64,000 nt of DNA from Pirellulales bacterium (GTDB lineage Bacteria > Planctomycetota > Planctomycetia > Pirellulales > Thermoguttaceae), in contig JAFGDS010000056.1 in NCBI GenBank assembly GCA_016931995.1, positions 1 through 64,000 of the forward strand. The letters run 5' to 3'. Under the pieces are notes generated by a model. The model saw only the letters and a program-made list of their open reading frames with translations. It was not told the origin of the DNA and ran no database searches. Below, in pieces: positions 40,869-52,018 of the stretch. How positions within the stretch are numbered: the first letter of the stretch is position 1; every line of letters starts with the position of its first letter. The position numbers and the translations under genes were made by a program.

Positions 40869-43478
40869 ATGGGCATGTCCGCGCAAGCATTTCTGGACTT
40901 GCTGGAGAAGAGCCACCTGCTCGCGCCCGAGCGGTTGGTCGAAGCCCACGACTACCTCCTGTTGACCGCCGACGCCGAGCAGTTCTCCCAAATTCTGATC
41001 GACCAGGGCTGGATCACCGGGTGGCAGACCGAGCAGCTCTTGGCCGGGCGGACGGTGTTCTTCGTCGGCAATTACGTGCTCCTGGAACTCTTGGGCCGCG
41101 GCGGAATGGGAAGCGTCTACCTCGCCCGCCACACCACCATGAATCGCGAGGTGGCCCTCAAGGTTGTCTCGAAGAAGCTGGGCAAGGACCCGGCCACCGT
41201 CGAGCGTTTCCTGTCCGAAGCCCGCGCGTCCGCCTCGCTCGACCACCCGAACATCGTCCGCGCCTATGACGTGGGCAAGGATAACGACCGCTTCTTCATC
41301 GTCATGGAGTACGTGCCCGGCCACGATCTCCAGGAACTGGTCGATCTCGAGGGGCCCTTGCCGCTGGAATTCGCCGTGGACTGCATCCGGCAGGCGGCCG
41401 AAGGTCTTGCCCACGCCCACGGACGCAATATGGTCCATTGCGACGTCAAACCGTCCAACCTATTGGTGAACGATTCCGGCGTCGTGAAGATCCTCGACAT
41501 GGGCATGGCGCGGCTGATGGACGAGCGCGGCATGGAGGGGGCCACCGGCCAACCCGATCAGCGCGTGTTGGGCACCGTCGATTTCATGGCCCCCGAGCAA
41601 GCCCTGCACGGCCCGAAATTCGATCATCGGGCCGACGTCTATTCGCTCGGCTGCACGCTGTTTTATTTGCTGACGGGGCGGCCGCCATTTGACGGGGGGA
41701 GCCTGACGCAACGGATCCTCAAACACCAGACGCAGCCGCCGCCCGACGTCCGCCAGTTCCGGCCCGACGTGCCCGACGATCTGGCCGAGATCTGCGCCAA
41801 GATGATGGCCAAGGATCCGGACGGGAGGTATCAAACCGCGCGGGAAATCAGCCGTCTCATGGCGGACTGGCATCCGAGCGTTTCGACGGCGCCGCGGGCC
41901 GTTCCCGCGCCGCCGCTGCCGGAGACGGTTCGCAACGGCGGAGTGAATCTCGCGGCGATTCCGGTTCCCGTCGTGCGGCGGAGCGCGTCGGCCGCATGGC
42001 CGCCGGTGGTGTGGGTGTTGATCGGCGCCGGCTTGGCGGCGGCGGCGCTCTTGGCCGTGACAATCGTATTGGTCCTTTTGACCCGTCCGCACCCGATGGC
42101 CCGACAGGTCAGCGGGTCGTCGCAACGCGGCCAGCCCGCTGGATCGGCGGCCGCCGAAGCGGCTCGTGCAGCGTCGTCGGTGGAGCCAGATGAGCGGGAG
42201 CCATCGCCGGCGCGTCCCACGGCCCCGGCGCCGTCCGAGCCGCGGTCCACCCTGGTGTCACCCATTGCCCCCGTGCCGCAATCCGTCCCGGTGGAACCCA
42301 TCGTCCCCCCAACGCCCGCCGCACAGCCGCCCGAGGCCCAATCCGCCGCCGTGGTGGCTTCGAAGCCGGAGGCAACCGCGGCGACGTCCTCGTTGTCGAC
42401 GGGGTCGACGTCGGCGATGGAGGCCATCGTGGGTTCCTCGCCCTCGACGATCCCGGAGCCCGCGAAGAACCCGCTCACGCCACCCCGCCCGAAGCCGCCT
42501 CGCCCGAAGCCGGACAGCCCGTTCGCGGAGTTTGAACGCGCCGTGGACTTGCCGGCGGCCCCCAGGGGAGGAGCGGCAAGCGAAACACCGCCCCATCGCC
42601 TGAATCCACTCAACGTCCGGTCGCCCGAATCCTGCCAGATCATGTTGATCGGGGGCGCGACGGCGCTGGTGGGCGACCGCGAGTTCCTGCTGTCGCGGGC
42701 GCCGGACGCGGCCGAATGGTTCGTCCGTTATCGGGGCTCGGACGGCAGTCTCGAACCCGTGGCCCGGCTTTGGGTCAAGGAGAAGGCGCTCTGGTTCGCC
42801 TGGGGTTTCGAGCGGGTCGTGCCGGCCGACAACCTGCGGTTGGCCGCCTTGCGCGTGGAGGTGGAGGGCCGCAGCGCGGTGGCGCAGCTTCAGAAGCCCC
42901 GGATCGAGGAGCCGCTGGTCATCAATCCGACAAGCGGGGCAGGCGCGGCGCCGCTTTCGCGCGAGCCGGCCCCCGAGCCGGAAGCTCGGCGACTGGTCAT
43001 CACCGGCGTGGAAGGCGCGCCGATCCAGCCGACGTTCGATCCTTCCGAGACCATCCCGCCCGACGGCCGCACCGAGATGGTCTTCGCGACGGAAGGCGCG
43101 CCCAAGGTGATCCTTCGCGCCGAGTATCCGCTGCGGCGCCGAAGCGCGCAACTGGAGGTGGCGGCCTACTACCAGATGCCCGATCAAACCCGCCGCTATC
43201 GCCTCAACGCCTCGACGTTCGCCGAACTGGTTGCCACGGCTCAAAAACTCGAAGCCCGCGAGGCCATGCTCGCCGCGCAACTGGCGAACCTTCGCAGCGA
43301 GACCGGCCGCCAAGCGGGATCGCTCAAGCAGCACCTGGCCAACGTCCGCGCGCAACGCGAGCAGATACGAAACCTCGACGCCTTCCGCGCCGCCCTCCAG
43401 GGACAAATTAAAATCCACTACCGCGAATACGTCGCCGCCGACGGACTGGAAATTGAATTGGCCAGAACGAAGCCCTAA
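40869..43478 (+). CDS. Membrane-anchored PknB-type Ser/Thr protein kinase
   Basis: An 869-residue protein. A short N-terminal helical region (FLDLLEKSHLLAPERL) precedes the kinase domain (about 65-330) with Gly loop LGRGGMGSVY, catalytic Lys in VALKVV, catalytic loop HCDVKPSN, DMG in place of DFG (KILDMGMARL) and APE as FMAPEQALHG. The HRD Arg is Cys, so activation probably does not depend on activation-loop phosphorylation. One membrane helix (about 378-400) is followed by a long Pro/Ala/Ser-rich linker and an extracytoplasmic part ending in a coiled coil (EAREAMLAAQLANLRSE). Planctomycetes have many such kinases; the ligand and targets are unknown. An internal ATG at 40875 is an alternative start. 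Confidence 0.88.
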   Translation: MGMSAQAFLDLLEKSHLLAPERLVEAHDYLLLTADAEQFSQILIDQGWITGWQTEQLLAGRTVFFVGNYVLLELLGRGGMGSVYLARHTTMNREVALKVVSKKLGKDPATVERFLSEARASASLDHPNIVRAYDVGKDNDRFFIVMEYVPGHDLQELVDLEGPLPLEFAVDCIRQAAEGLAHAHGRNMVHCDVKPSNLLVNDSGVVKILDMGMARLMDERGMEGATGQPDQRVLGTVDFMAPEQALHGPKFDHRADVYSLGCTLFYLLTGRPPFDGGSLTQRILKHQTQPPPDVRQFRPDVPDDLAEICAKMMAKDPDGRYQTAREISRLMADWHPSVSTAPRAVPAPPLPETVRNGGVNLAAIPVPVVRRSASAAWPPVVWVLIGAGLAAAALLAVTIVLVLLTRPHPMARQVSGSSQRGQPAGSAAAEAARAASSVEPDEREPSPARPTAPAPSEPRSTLVSPIAPVPQSVPVEPIVPPTPAAQPPEAQSAAVVASKPEATAATSSLSTGSTSAMEAIVGSSPSTIPEPAKNPLTPPRPKPPRPKPDSPFAEFERAVDLPAAPRGGAASETPPHRLNPLNVRSPESCQIMLIGGATALVGDREFLLSRAPDAAEWFVRYRGSDGSLEPVARLWVKEKALWFAWGFERVVPADNLRLAALRVEVEGRSAVAQLQKPRIEEPLVINPTSGAGAAPLSREPAPEPEARRLVITGVEGAPIQPTFDPSETIPPDGRTEMVFATEGAPKVILRAEYPLRRRSAQLEVAAYYQMPDQTRRYRLNASTFAELVATAQKLEAREAMLAAQLANLRSETGRQAGSLKQHLANVRAQREQIRNLDAFRAALQGQIKIHYREYVAADGLEIELARTKP

Positions 43479-43550
43479 CGTCGTCGCCTCGTTCCGGCCG
43501 AAAACGTCGCGTTGCCGGGCCAACCACGGCGCGATATAATCCCCTGCGGC

Positions 43551-43632
43551 GTCATCCCGAGCGCAGCGAAGGATCCCGTTGCCCTCGAACGAGTTAGGGC
43601 GCCGAGTACTACTGGCTCTGCCGGTGCGGCCG
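43551..43632. repeat. Half family C unit and a degenerate family A arm
   Basis: GTCATCCCGAGCGCAGCGAA at 43551, followed near 43611 by ACTGGCTCTGCCGGTGCGGC. It ends just before the ispF ribosome binding site. Confidence 0.7.
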
Positions 43633-43642
43633 AGTAAAACAC

Positions 43643-43657
43643 GGAGGTGACGCCACG
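43643..43657 (+). promoter_or_regulatory. Ribosome binding site deciding the ACG start of ispF
   Basis: GGAGG at 43643-43647 with a 7-nt spacer to ACG at 43655-43657. A GTG overlaps the site (43647) but is in another frame. The spacing is ideal for initiation at the ACG. Confidence 0.6.
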
Positions 43658-44143
43658 CACGAGCAACGCATTGGGATCGGATGGGACATCCATCGGTTGG
43701 GGTCCGGTGGGCCGATTCGTTTGGGTGGAGTTGATATCCCTCACGAGGTAGGGCTCGTGGGGCATAGCGACGCCGACGTGCTGCTGCACGCCGTGACGGA
43801 TGCGGTCCTCGGCGCCGCCGCGGCGGGCGACATCGGCCAGATGTTCCCCGACACGGATCCGGCCCATCGCGGGCGCGACTCCGCCGAGATGCTCGCGGCC
43901 GCCGTGGCTGCGGCGGCCGCGGCGGGTTGGAGCGTGGTCAACGTGGATTGCGTCGTCCTGGCCGAACGGCCGAAGATCGCGCCCCATCGCGACGCGATCC
44001 GACGCCGCGTCGGCGAGATTGTTGGAGTCCCCTCCGATCGCGTCGGCGTGAAAGCCAAGACCGCCGAGGGTCTCGGCCCCGTCGGAACCGGCCAGGCCAT
44101 CGCGGCCCAGTGCGTCGTCCTGCTGCGGTCGAACGACTTATAA
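43655..44143 (+). CDS. ispF: 2-C-methyl-D-erythritol 2,4-cyclodiphosphate synthase, apparently with an ACG start
   Basis: A 162-residue IspF, which forms the cyclodiphosphate in the MEP isoprenoid pathway. Zinc ligands are in GIGWDIHRLG and GHSDADVLLHAVTDA, and GDIGQMFPDTD and KAKTAEGLGPVG follow as expected. The conserved GWDIHR segment lies upstream of the first ordinary start (TTG at 43697), which would remove essential residues. No ATG, GTG or TTG occurs in frame before it. An ACG at 43655 sits 7 nt after GGAGG and gives a normal length; ATT at 43670 is the other candidate. A sequencing error cannot be excluded. cysS follows. Confidence 0.88.
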   Translation, partial: THEQRIGIGWDIHRLGSGGPIRLGGVDIPHEVGLVGHSDADVLLHAVTDAVLGAAAAGDIGQMFPDTDPAHRGRDSAEMLAAAVAAAAAAGWSVVNVDCVVLAERPKIAPHRDAIRRRVGEIVGVPSDRVGVKAKTAEGLGPVGTGQAIAAQCVVLLRSNDL

Positions 44144-44251
44144 GAACGCGCCCCGGGGAACACTCCCCGTGCGAAGCCAGCAAGCGGCTATTGTCTTCCA
44201 ACAACTGCCTACCGCATACCGCCTACTCTCAACTGCCTACTCCTTACTGCC

Positions 44252-45793
44252 ATGATCCGAGTCTACAACACGCTTTCGAAGACTAAGGAACCATTCGAGA
44301 CGGTTACGCCCGGCAAGGTGGGGATCTACCTCTGCGGGCCCACCGTCTACAAGCCCAGCCACATCGGCCACATGGTCGGGCCGGTCATCTTCGACGCGAT
44401 CAAGCGGTATCTCGTCTACTCCGGCTACGAGGTGACGTTGGTAATCAACGTGACCGACGTGGACGACAAGCTGATCGTCGAGTCGGCCAACCAAAACGTG
44501 CCCATGAGCGAGTTGGCCGCCGAGATGACCGCCGACTACATGCGCAACCTCAAGGCGATGTCCGTCGAGTCGGTCGATCATTTTCCGCGGGCGACGGAAA
44601 ACATCGACGAGATCATCCGGCTCACGGCCACCCTGGTCGAGAAGGGCTTCGCCTACGAGTCGGCCGGCGACGTCTATTTCGACGTCGCCCAGTGCAGGGA
44701 CTACGGCAAGCTCAGCGGACGCTCCGCCGACCAGATGCAAGGCGAAGGCGGCGAGGCCGCGGGGCGGAAGCGGTCGGCGGCCGATTTCGCGCTGTGGAAA
44801 TCCGCCAAACCGGGCGAGCCCTCGTGGCCCAGCCCCTGGGGCAACGGCCGGCCCGGCTGGCACATTGAATGCTCGGCCATGAGTCGGCGGCTCTTGGGCC
44901 GCACGTTCGACATCCACGGCGGCGGGCTGGACCTCGTATTCCCCCATCACGAAAACGAAATCGCCCAAAGCGAGTCCGCCCACGGCCAGCCCATGGCCAA
45001 ATACTGGATGCACAACGGCCTGATGCAGGCCTCCGACGAGGTGGGCAAGGTCGGCGGCCGGAACACCCGCGCGGCCGAGGGCGATCTGGCCAGCCAAGAA
45101 GCCGGCAAAATCAGCAAGTCGCGCGGCTCCAGCGCGTTCCGCGATCTCCTGGCGCAGTTCTCGCCCGAGACGATCCGGTTCTTCCTGCTCTCGACGCACT
45201 ACCGCCGCCCGATCGACTACAGCGAGGCGCGGATCGAACAGGTGGGCACGGGCATGGAGGCGTTCTACCGGTTCTTCAAACGATTCGAACGCGTGGCCGG
45301 GGAGAGCTTCCATGCCTTGCCCGTCGCCGCGCGACGCGTCCAGGGCGAGTTCGATTCGGGCAAGGATCCGCTCCTGGTGGACGTAACCAGGCACCGTCAG
45401 GCGTTTCTGGACGCGATGGACGACGACTTCAACACGGGCGGCGCCACCGGCGCGCTGTTCGAGCTGGTCCGCCGGCTCAACAAGTTCGTCGACGATGAGA
45501 AGCTCGAAGCCGGCGCGAAAGGCAAGGACGCCGCCGTGGCCGCGCTGCGGCAGGGCACTGTGACGCTGCGCGAATTGGCCGCCGCGTTGGGGCTCTTCCT
45601 CAAACCGGTCGAGGAGAAGCAGGTCAAGGCGGACAGCCTGGTCGATGACTTGATGGCCCTGCTGATTGACATTCGCAACGAATCGCGGAAGAAGAAGGAC
45701 TTTGCCACGGCCGATCGGATCCGCGAAACGTTGACCAAACTCGGCATCACCCTCGAAGACCGCCCCGGCGGCACCGAATGGAGCCGGAAATAA
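44252..45793 (+). CDS. cysS: Cysteinyl-tRNA synthetase
   Basis: A 513-residue class I synthetase that charges tRNA-Cys. Zinc ligands begin with the Cys of YLCGPTVY, the HIGH box is PSHIGHMVG, further ligands lie in GWHIECSAMS and HGGGLDLVFPHHENE, and the KMSKS loop is KISKSRGSS. An extra insertion (about residues 268-285, GKVGGRNTRAAEGDLASQ) precedes the KMSKS loop. The C-terminal DALR-type helical domain is present (RIRETLTKLGITLED). It follows ispF by 108 bp in the same direction; this pair is frequently linked in bacteria. Confidence 0.96.
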   Translation: MIRVYNTLSKTKEPFETVTPGKVGIYLCGPTVYKPSHIGHMVGPVIFDAIKRYLVYSGYEVTLVINVTDVDDKLIVESANQNVPMSELAAEMTADYMRNLKAMSVESVDHFPRATENIDEIIRLTATLVEKGFAYESAGDVYFDVAQCRDYGKLSGRSADQMQGEGGEAAGRKRSAADFALWKSAKPGEPSWPSPWGNGRPGWHIECSAMSRRLLGRTFDIHGGGLDLVFPHHENEIAQSESAHGQPMAKYWMHNGLMQASDEVGKVGGRNTRAAEGDLASQEAGKISKSRGSSAFRDLLAQFSPETIRFFLLSTHYRRPIDYSEARIEQVGTGMEAFYRFFKRFERVAGESFHALPVAARRVQGEFDSGKDPLLVDVTRHRQAFLDAMDDDFNTGGATGALFELVRRLNKFVDDEKLEAGAKGKDAAVAALRQGTVTLRELAAALGLFLKPVEEKQVKADSLVDDLMALLIDIRNESRKKKDFATADRIRETLTKLGITLEDRPGGTEWSRK

Positions 45794-46204
45794 GAAAAAG
45801 GGGAAGGGACCACGGATGAACACGGATGACGAAGAAGAAGGCGATGGCGAAGAGAACGCGGATGAACGCGGATTGGATGAAGGAGAAGACGGGAGCCGCG
45901 AAGAACGCGAATGCACGCGAAGGAAAGAGAACGAGGAAACAGCCGACGACGGACAGGCGATATGTGGGCCGTCCGGCTTCCTGCCCGTCAATCGCTGCCG
46001 ATGAAAGGCTGAATTCGGCAACTCGTCCCTCGTCCTCCACCTCTCGCCTCCCGTCATCCGCGTTCATCCGCGTTCATTTGCGTTCATTTGCGGTTCCTTC
46101 TCCTTCCTTCTTGATCCCGTTGCACTTCATCCCGTTCATCCGTGTTCATCTTTAGTTTCTCTCCCCTCTCAAATGATTCCCCTCCCTGACCGGCAGCACG
46201 TCTC
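45794..46204. other. Intergenic region dominated by family D repeats
   Basis: About 410 bp between cysS and ruvC. The short frames within it translate simple-sequence repeats and are not genes. The ruvC promoter would lie in the last 50 bp, but none is evident. Confidence 0.65.
45810..46156. repeat. Family D repeat cluster (CACGGATGAACACGGATG type)
   Basis: Left: CCACGGATGAACACGGATG (45810) with GAACGCGGATGAACGCGG following. Right: inverse units ATCCGCGTTCATCCGCG, CATTTGCGTTCATTTGCG (46055-46093) and TTCATCCGTGTTCATC (about 46138). The stretch between is purine-rich on the left. Confidence 0.85.
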
Positions 46205-46699
46205 ATGCGCGTTCTCGGCATCGATCCTGGCTTGAACGTGACCGGCTACGGCGTGGTCGAGTCGGCCGGCCGCGCGGTCCGGCTGGTCGAGGCCGGCGTC
46301 GTGCGGGGCACCGAGCGCGGGTCGCTCACCGCACGATTGGCCGAGATCCATCGCGGCGTCGCGGAGGTAATCGCCGCGCTGGGGCCGGTCGCCATGGCCC
46401 TGGAGGAACTGTATTCGCACTACGCGCGGCCGCGGACGGCGATCCTGATGGGCCACGCCCGGGGGGTCATCTGCCTCGCCGCCACCCAGGCCGGCATCCC
46501 CGTCGTGTCCTACTCGGCCACGCAAATCAAGAAGATCACCACCGGATCGGGCCGGGCGTCGAAGGCGCAAATCCAACGGGCGGTTCAGCGCGAGCTGGGC
46601 CTTGCCCACCCGCCCGAGCCCCCCGACGTGGCCGACGCCCTGGCCATTGCCCTGTGTCACCATTATCTTATGAGCAGGCCCAATCCCATCCAGAAATAG
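46205..46699 (+). CDS. ruvC: Holliday junction resolvase RuvC
   Basis: A 164-residue RNase H-fold endonuclease that cuts Holliday junctions at the end of homologous recombination. The acidic active site is visible: Asp in [12 protein letters not shown], Glu in [16 protein letters not shown], and Asp residues in [12 protein letters not shown]. Length is normal. ruvA lies 31 bp downstream; ruvB is not in the window. Confidence 0.96.
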   Translation: MRVLGIDPGLNVTGYGVVESAGRAVRLVEAGVVRGTERGSLTARLAEIHRGVAEVIAALGPVAMALEELYSHYARPRTAILMGHARGVICLAATQAGIPVVSYSATQIKKITTGSGRASKAQIQRAVQRELGLAHPPEPPDVADALAIALCHHYLMSRPNPIQK

Positions 46700-46730
46700 C
46701 CGCGACGCGGCCGCCCGAGGAGAGGCTCCT

Positions 46731-47351
46731 TTGATCACGAAGGTCACCGGCACGCTGCGTAACCTCGGCGACGAGGCGGCCACGCTGGCCGTCGGCGCGT
46801 TCGAGCACGAGGTGCTCATCCCCGAGTTCACCCGCCGCCACCTCCAGGCCGAGGTGGGCCGCGAGATTAGCCTGCACACGATCGAATATCTCGAAGGCAA
46901 CGCCATGCACGGCCGGATCACGCCCCGGCTGGTCGGCTTCCTCACCGAGCCGGAACGCGAGTTCTTCGAGCTGTTCTGCTCCGTGGACGGCGTCGGCGTG
47001 AAGAAGGCCCTGCGGGCGATGGTCCGCCCGGTCAAGAAAGTGGCCACGCTGATCGAGGAGCAGGACGTCAAGACGCTGGCCACGTTGCCGGGCATCGGGC
47101 CGGCCATGGCCGAACGGATCGTCGCCAAGCTCCGGCGCAAGGTGCCCAAATTCGCCCTGATGGTCGCCCGGGCCGAGATCGAAGCCGACGTCGAATCGGA
47201 CGTCGTTTCCGAGACCTACGAAGTGCTCCGCGGCCTGGGCCACGGCGAGAGCGACGCCCGGCGGCTGTTGGACGCGGCGCTGGGGACCAAGAAGAAATAC
47301 AAAGACGTCCAAAGCCTGTTGCAGGCGATCTACCAGCAGACGCATTCGTAA
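46731..47351 (+). CDS. ruvA: Holliday junction DNA helicase subunit RuvA
   Basis: A 206-residue RuvA that binds the four-way junction and guides the RuvB motor. It has an N-terminal OB domain, tandem helix-hairpin-helix motifs ([13 protein letters not shown] and [19 protein letters not shown]) and a C-terminal RuvB-contacting domain ([17 protein letters not shown]). The start is TTG at 46731, preceded by GAGGAGAGG; no ATG or GTG fits. The stop overlaps the next start by one base (TAATG). Confidence 0.94.
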   Translation: MITKVTGTLRNLGDEAATLAVGAFEHEVLIPEFTRRHLQAEVGREISLHTIEYLEGNAMHGRITPRLVGFLTEPEREFFELFCSVDGVGVKKALRAMVRPVKKVATLIEEQDVKTLATLPGIGPAMAERIVAKLRRKVPKFALMVARAEIEADVESDVVSETYEVLRGLGHGESDARRLLDAALGTKKKYKDVQSLLQAIYQQTHS

Positions 47352-48202
47352 TGAAACTCGCCTACAGCTCCAATGCCTACCTACGGTTCTCCATCGAGGA
47401 GACGATCGCGCGGATCGCCGCGCTGGGTTACGCGGGGCTGGAGCTTTTGGCCGACGTGCCGCACGCGTGGCCCGCCGGACTGCTGCCGGAGCGGAAGGAA
47501 TCGATTCGCCGATGCCTGGCCGAGCACGGCCTGGCGATTGCCAACGTGAACGGGTTCATGATGCACGGCGTGGGCGATCCGCGGCAGCCGTATTGGCATC
47601 CGTCGTGGATCGAGCCGGACGCGAACTACCGGGCGATCCGCCGGGAACACACCTGCCGGGCGCTCGAGCTGGCGGCGGAGCTGGGTGGGCCCTCCGTCCA
47701 AACCGAGCCGGGCGGCCCGCTGCCGCCGGGCGCGTCCTGGCAGGCCGCGCTCGCGACGTTCCACGACGCGCTGATGCCCTGCGTCGAACTGGCCGGCAAG
47801 CTCGGCGTCCTGCTGCTCATCGAGCCGGAGCCGGGCCTCTTGATTGAGCGGTTCGAGCAGTATCTCGAACTGGCCCAACGGGTCGATTCGCCCTGGCTGG
47901 GGCTGAACTTCGACATCGGCCATGCCTACTGCGTCGGCCAGGAGCCGCGGGAATGGATCCCGCGGATGGCCGCGCACACGCGGCATTATCACATCGAGGA
48001 CATTGCCCCGAGCCGCGAGCACGCCCATCTGGTGCCCGGCCGCGGCGCGATCGACTTCCCCGCGGTCCTGGCGGCGATTCGAGCCACGGGGTACGATGGT
48101 TGGGTCACCGTCGAGCTGTATCCGTATGTCGAGGATCCGGACGCGGCGGGGCGGGAGGCGCGGGAGTGCCTGGAAAGGGCGATGGGGGGGAATGACGAAT
48201 GA
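47351..48202 (+). CDS. Xylose isomerase-like TIM-barrel protein (sugar phosphate isomerase/epimerase family)
   Basis: A 283-residue AP-endonuclease-2/xylose-isomerase-fold protein. Likely metal ligands are Glu in LLIEPEPGLL, Asp/His in GLNFDIGHAYC, His in RHYHIEDIA and Glu in WVTVELYPYV, arranged as in this family. It probably isomerises or epimerises a sugar or inositol derivative; the substrate is unknown. The ATG overlaps the ruvA stop by one base, so it is co-translated with ruvA although no functional link is apparent. Confidence 0.86.
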   Translation: MKLAYSSNAYLRFSIEETIARIAALGYAGLELLADVPHAWPAGLLPERKESIRRCLAEHGLAIANVNGFMMHGVGDPRQPYWHPSWIEPDANYRAIRREHTCRALELAAELGGPSVQTEPGGPLPPGASWQAALATFHDALMPCVELAGKLGVLLLIEPEPGLLIERFEQYLELAQRVDSPWLGLNFDIGHAYCVGQEPREWIPRMAAHTRHYHIEDIAPSREHAHLVPGRGAIDFPAVLAAIRATGYDGWVTVELYPYVEDPDAAGREARECLERAMGGNDE

Positions 48203-48248
48203 CGAAGCGAGAATGACGAAGTCAATAGTTCCCAATTCGCCCCCACAA

Positions 48249-48312
48249 GTCATCCTGAGCGCAGCGAAGGATCTCGGTGGCGAGGGAGATTCTTCGCTGC
48301 GCTCAGAATGAC
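48249..48312. repeat. Family C doublet
   Basis: GTCATCCTGAGCGCAGCGAA (48249) and the inverse TTCGCTGCGCTCAGAATGAC (to 48312), with a spacer of about 24 nt. It has the same length as the copy at 35342-35405. Confidence 0.88.
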
Positions 48313-48382
48313 GGTATCGATTGCTTCCGAAACCTGGAACTACTGAAGTGCCAATGACCAATCCTCTGTTCGGGAGAACATC

Positions 48383-50554
<2,172 letters not shown>

Positions 50555-50585
50555 GGCGGGTGGAGTGAGGGAAGGGACAGGGACA

Positions 50586-51176
50586 ATGGCAAAGGCTCAG
50601 AAGCTCGGCGGCTGGATGACTCGGTTCAAGCGATGCATCGACGCCGAAGCAAGTGCGGCAGTATCGAGGAAAGTCATCCTCAAGCCTGTACAATTTGATG
50701 AGACGTCGAACTACGCACGGAAAGCCGAATGGATAAGGAGCGCCGTAGAGCGTCTTGAGAAGGAAGTGGGCAAAGCTGCAGCGATCAAGGTGATGCAGGC
50801 TTGCGGCGCGAAATGCTGCGGTCGGGCGCAACAGAAACGGGCCAGGCAATTCATGGAGGAATCGCGCTCAGTCGAGGAGGTGCTCGCCAAGCTTAATGAA
50901 GCAGGCATCGGCGGCGGCAGGCTGACATTGAAGAATAAGAACACGATCTTGGGCGGTTACGACCGGTGCTACTGCGGACGGGTGAAACAGACGAAGGAGC
51001 CGTTTCCCACGGATACCTACTGCCATTGCTCAACGGGATGGTATAGATCCCTGTTTGAAGCCGCTTTCGATAAGCCCGTGGAGGTGACACTCAAGCAGTC
51101 CATCCTGCAGGGGGCGGATAGCTGCGAGTTCGAGATACGGCTTGGCAAGAATCTGGATTCGCGCGCGTGCCACTAG
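50586..51176 (+). CDS. Cys-rich small protein of unknown function
   Basis: About 196 residues from the ATG at 50586 (GTG 50565 is possible). Cysteine clusters are visible: CGAKCCGRA in the middle and YCGRVKQ, TYCHCSTGW towards the C terminus, then VTLKQSILQGADSCEFEIRL. That last pattern resembles the ligand-binding C-terminal half of V4R-like or DUF6144-type proteins, but I am not sure of the family. By eye the GC content is clearly lower and the codon choice more mixed than in the neighbours, suggesting transfer. The last residues (RACH) and the stop codon TAG come from a family A repeat arm. Confidence 0.72.
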   Translation: MAKAQKLGGWMTRFKRCIDAEASAAVSRKVILKPVQFDETSNYARKAEWIRSAVERLEKEVGKAAAIKVMQACGAKCCGRAQQKRARQFMEESRSVEEVLAKLNEAGIGGGRLTLKNKNTILGGYDRCYCGRVKQTKEPFPTDTYCHCSTGWYRSLFEAAFDKPVEVTLKQSILQGADSCEFEIRLGKNLDSRACH

Positions 51177-51230
51177 CTTTGCCAGTGCGTGCATCGCGAT
51201 ATCCCATGCCACCGGCAAAATCGATGGCGC
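51164..51230. repeat. Family A doublet supplying a gene stop codon
   Basis: The left arm reads GCGTGCCACTAGCTTTGCCA; the usual TGG is TAG, which ends the preceding gene. The right arm near 51207-51230 is degenerate. Confidence 0.78.
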
Positions 51231-51353
51231 TGAATCGCCCCGGGCGCGGCAACAGCGCCGCGACGGCGCACCACGACCGCTAACGCGGCGCGAACGCAGC
51301 GAAGAGGGGATCCCGTGCCGCGGGAATTGGCGTGCCAAGCGAGCGCAATCGGG

Positions 51354-51584
51354 TCAAGCCGGCTTGACGTTGGCGGCCCGGGGGCCTTTGCCGCCGCCTC
51401 GGCGAGAACCGCCACCGCCGCCGCCGTCTTCGACGTCGTACGTAACGGCTTGGCCTTCCTGGAGGTTGTCGAAACCCTCATCCGCCACGGCGCTGTGGTG
51501 GAAGAAAACGTCGGATCCCCCCTCGGACGAGATGAACCCGAACCCCCGATCCGAAACGATCTTCTTAATAACACCCTTCGGCAT
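51354..51584 (-). CDS. Cold-shock domain RNA-binding protein
   Basis: A 76-residue cold-shock protein, an RNA/ssDNA chaperone. RNP1 is DRGFGFIS and RNP2 is DVFFHHSA. A Gly/Arg-rich tail (GGGGGGSRRGGGKG) follows the domain, as in many high-GC relatives. The ATG at 51584 (MPKGVIKKI) has AGGA about 8 nt upstream; an in-frame ATG at 51593 is also possible. Single gene. Confidence 0.94.
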   Translation of the reverse strand: MPKGVIKKIVSDRGFGFISSEGGSDVFFHHSAVADEGFDNLQEGQAVTYDVEDGGGGGGSRRGGGKGPRAANVKPA

Positions 51585-52018
51585 TGCTGCCATCCTCGCA
51601 CACAAGGCAGGCACGAGCCCGCGATACCATGACACGCCGGTAGACCGAACGTCGACCGGATCCCGATAAGCCACCTCACGTACCATGCTCTTCCGGCCAC
51701 CGGCTTTGCATGGGCTGTAGCCAAGTTCGGGCGCCGTCCCGAACCGAAACGGCCCACAATGGCTTTCCTATACCACGAAGGGTTCAGGGGTTCAATACCC
51801 CTCGGCGGATATTACCCCGGATTTATCCCGTCCAAAGAGGGGGTTTCCTGTGTGCGCCGCGGGCTTTGCCCCGTGCGTGCGATTCGGCGTCCCAGCGTAC
51901 CGGCCGGCCGGGGGCGCTCAAGTGTGCCACGGGCTTGGCCAGTGCGGAAACCACCGCGCGTTTCAGGGCGTCGGCGAAGCCAGCGGCATGCCCAAGCCAG
52001 TCTCGCTCTCTGGAGAGC
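51585..52018. other. Cold-shock gene leader and degenerate repeats
   Basis: About 430 bp. The part next to the cold-shock gene may form its 5' UTR, which in this family is often long and regulatory, but no known cold-box is evident. A degenerate family A doublet occupies about 51920-51992, and a further half-unit lies near 51695-51715. Confidence 0.5.

Noticed and set aside
43697-44143. ispF starting at TTG 43697
   Set aside because: This would remove the GWDIHR metal-binding segment that is essential in IspF.
45816-46155. Short frames between cysS and ruvC
   Set aside because: They translate family D simple repeats (Asp/Glu/Arg-rich or Ser/Phe/Ile-rich) and have no gene features.
45810-46156. 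CRISPR array
   Set aside because: Repeat units are irregular, inverted relative to each other and lack unique equal-length spacers; no cas genes are present.
51750-51820. tRNA-like T-arm (AGGGGTTCAATACCCCT)
   Set aside because: No matching acceptor, D or anticodon arms could be folded around it, and the last T-loop base is wrong.
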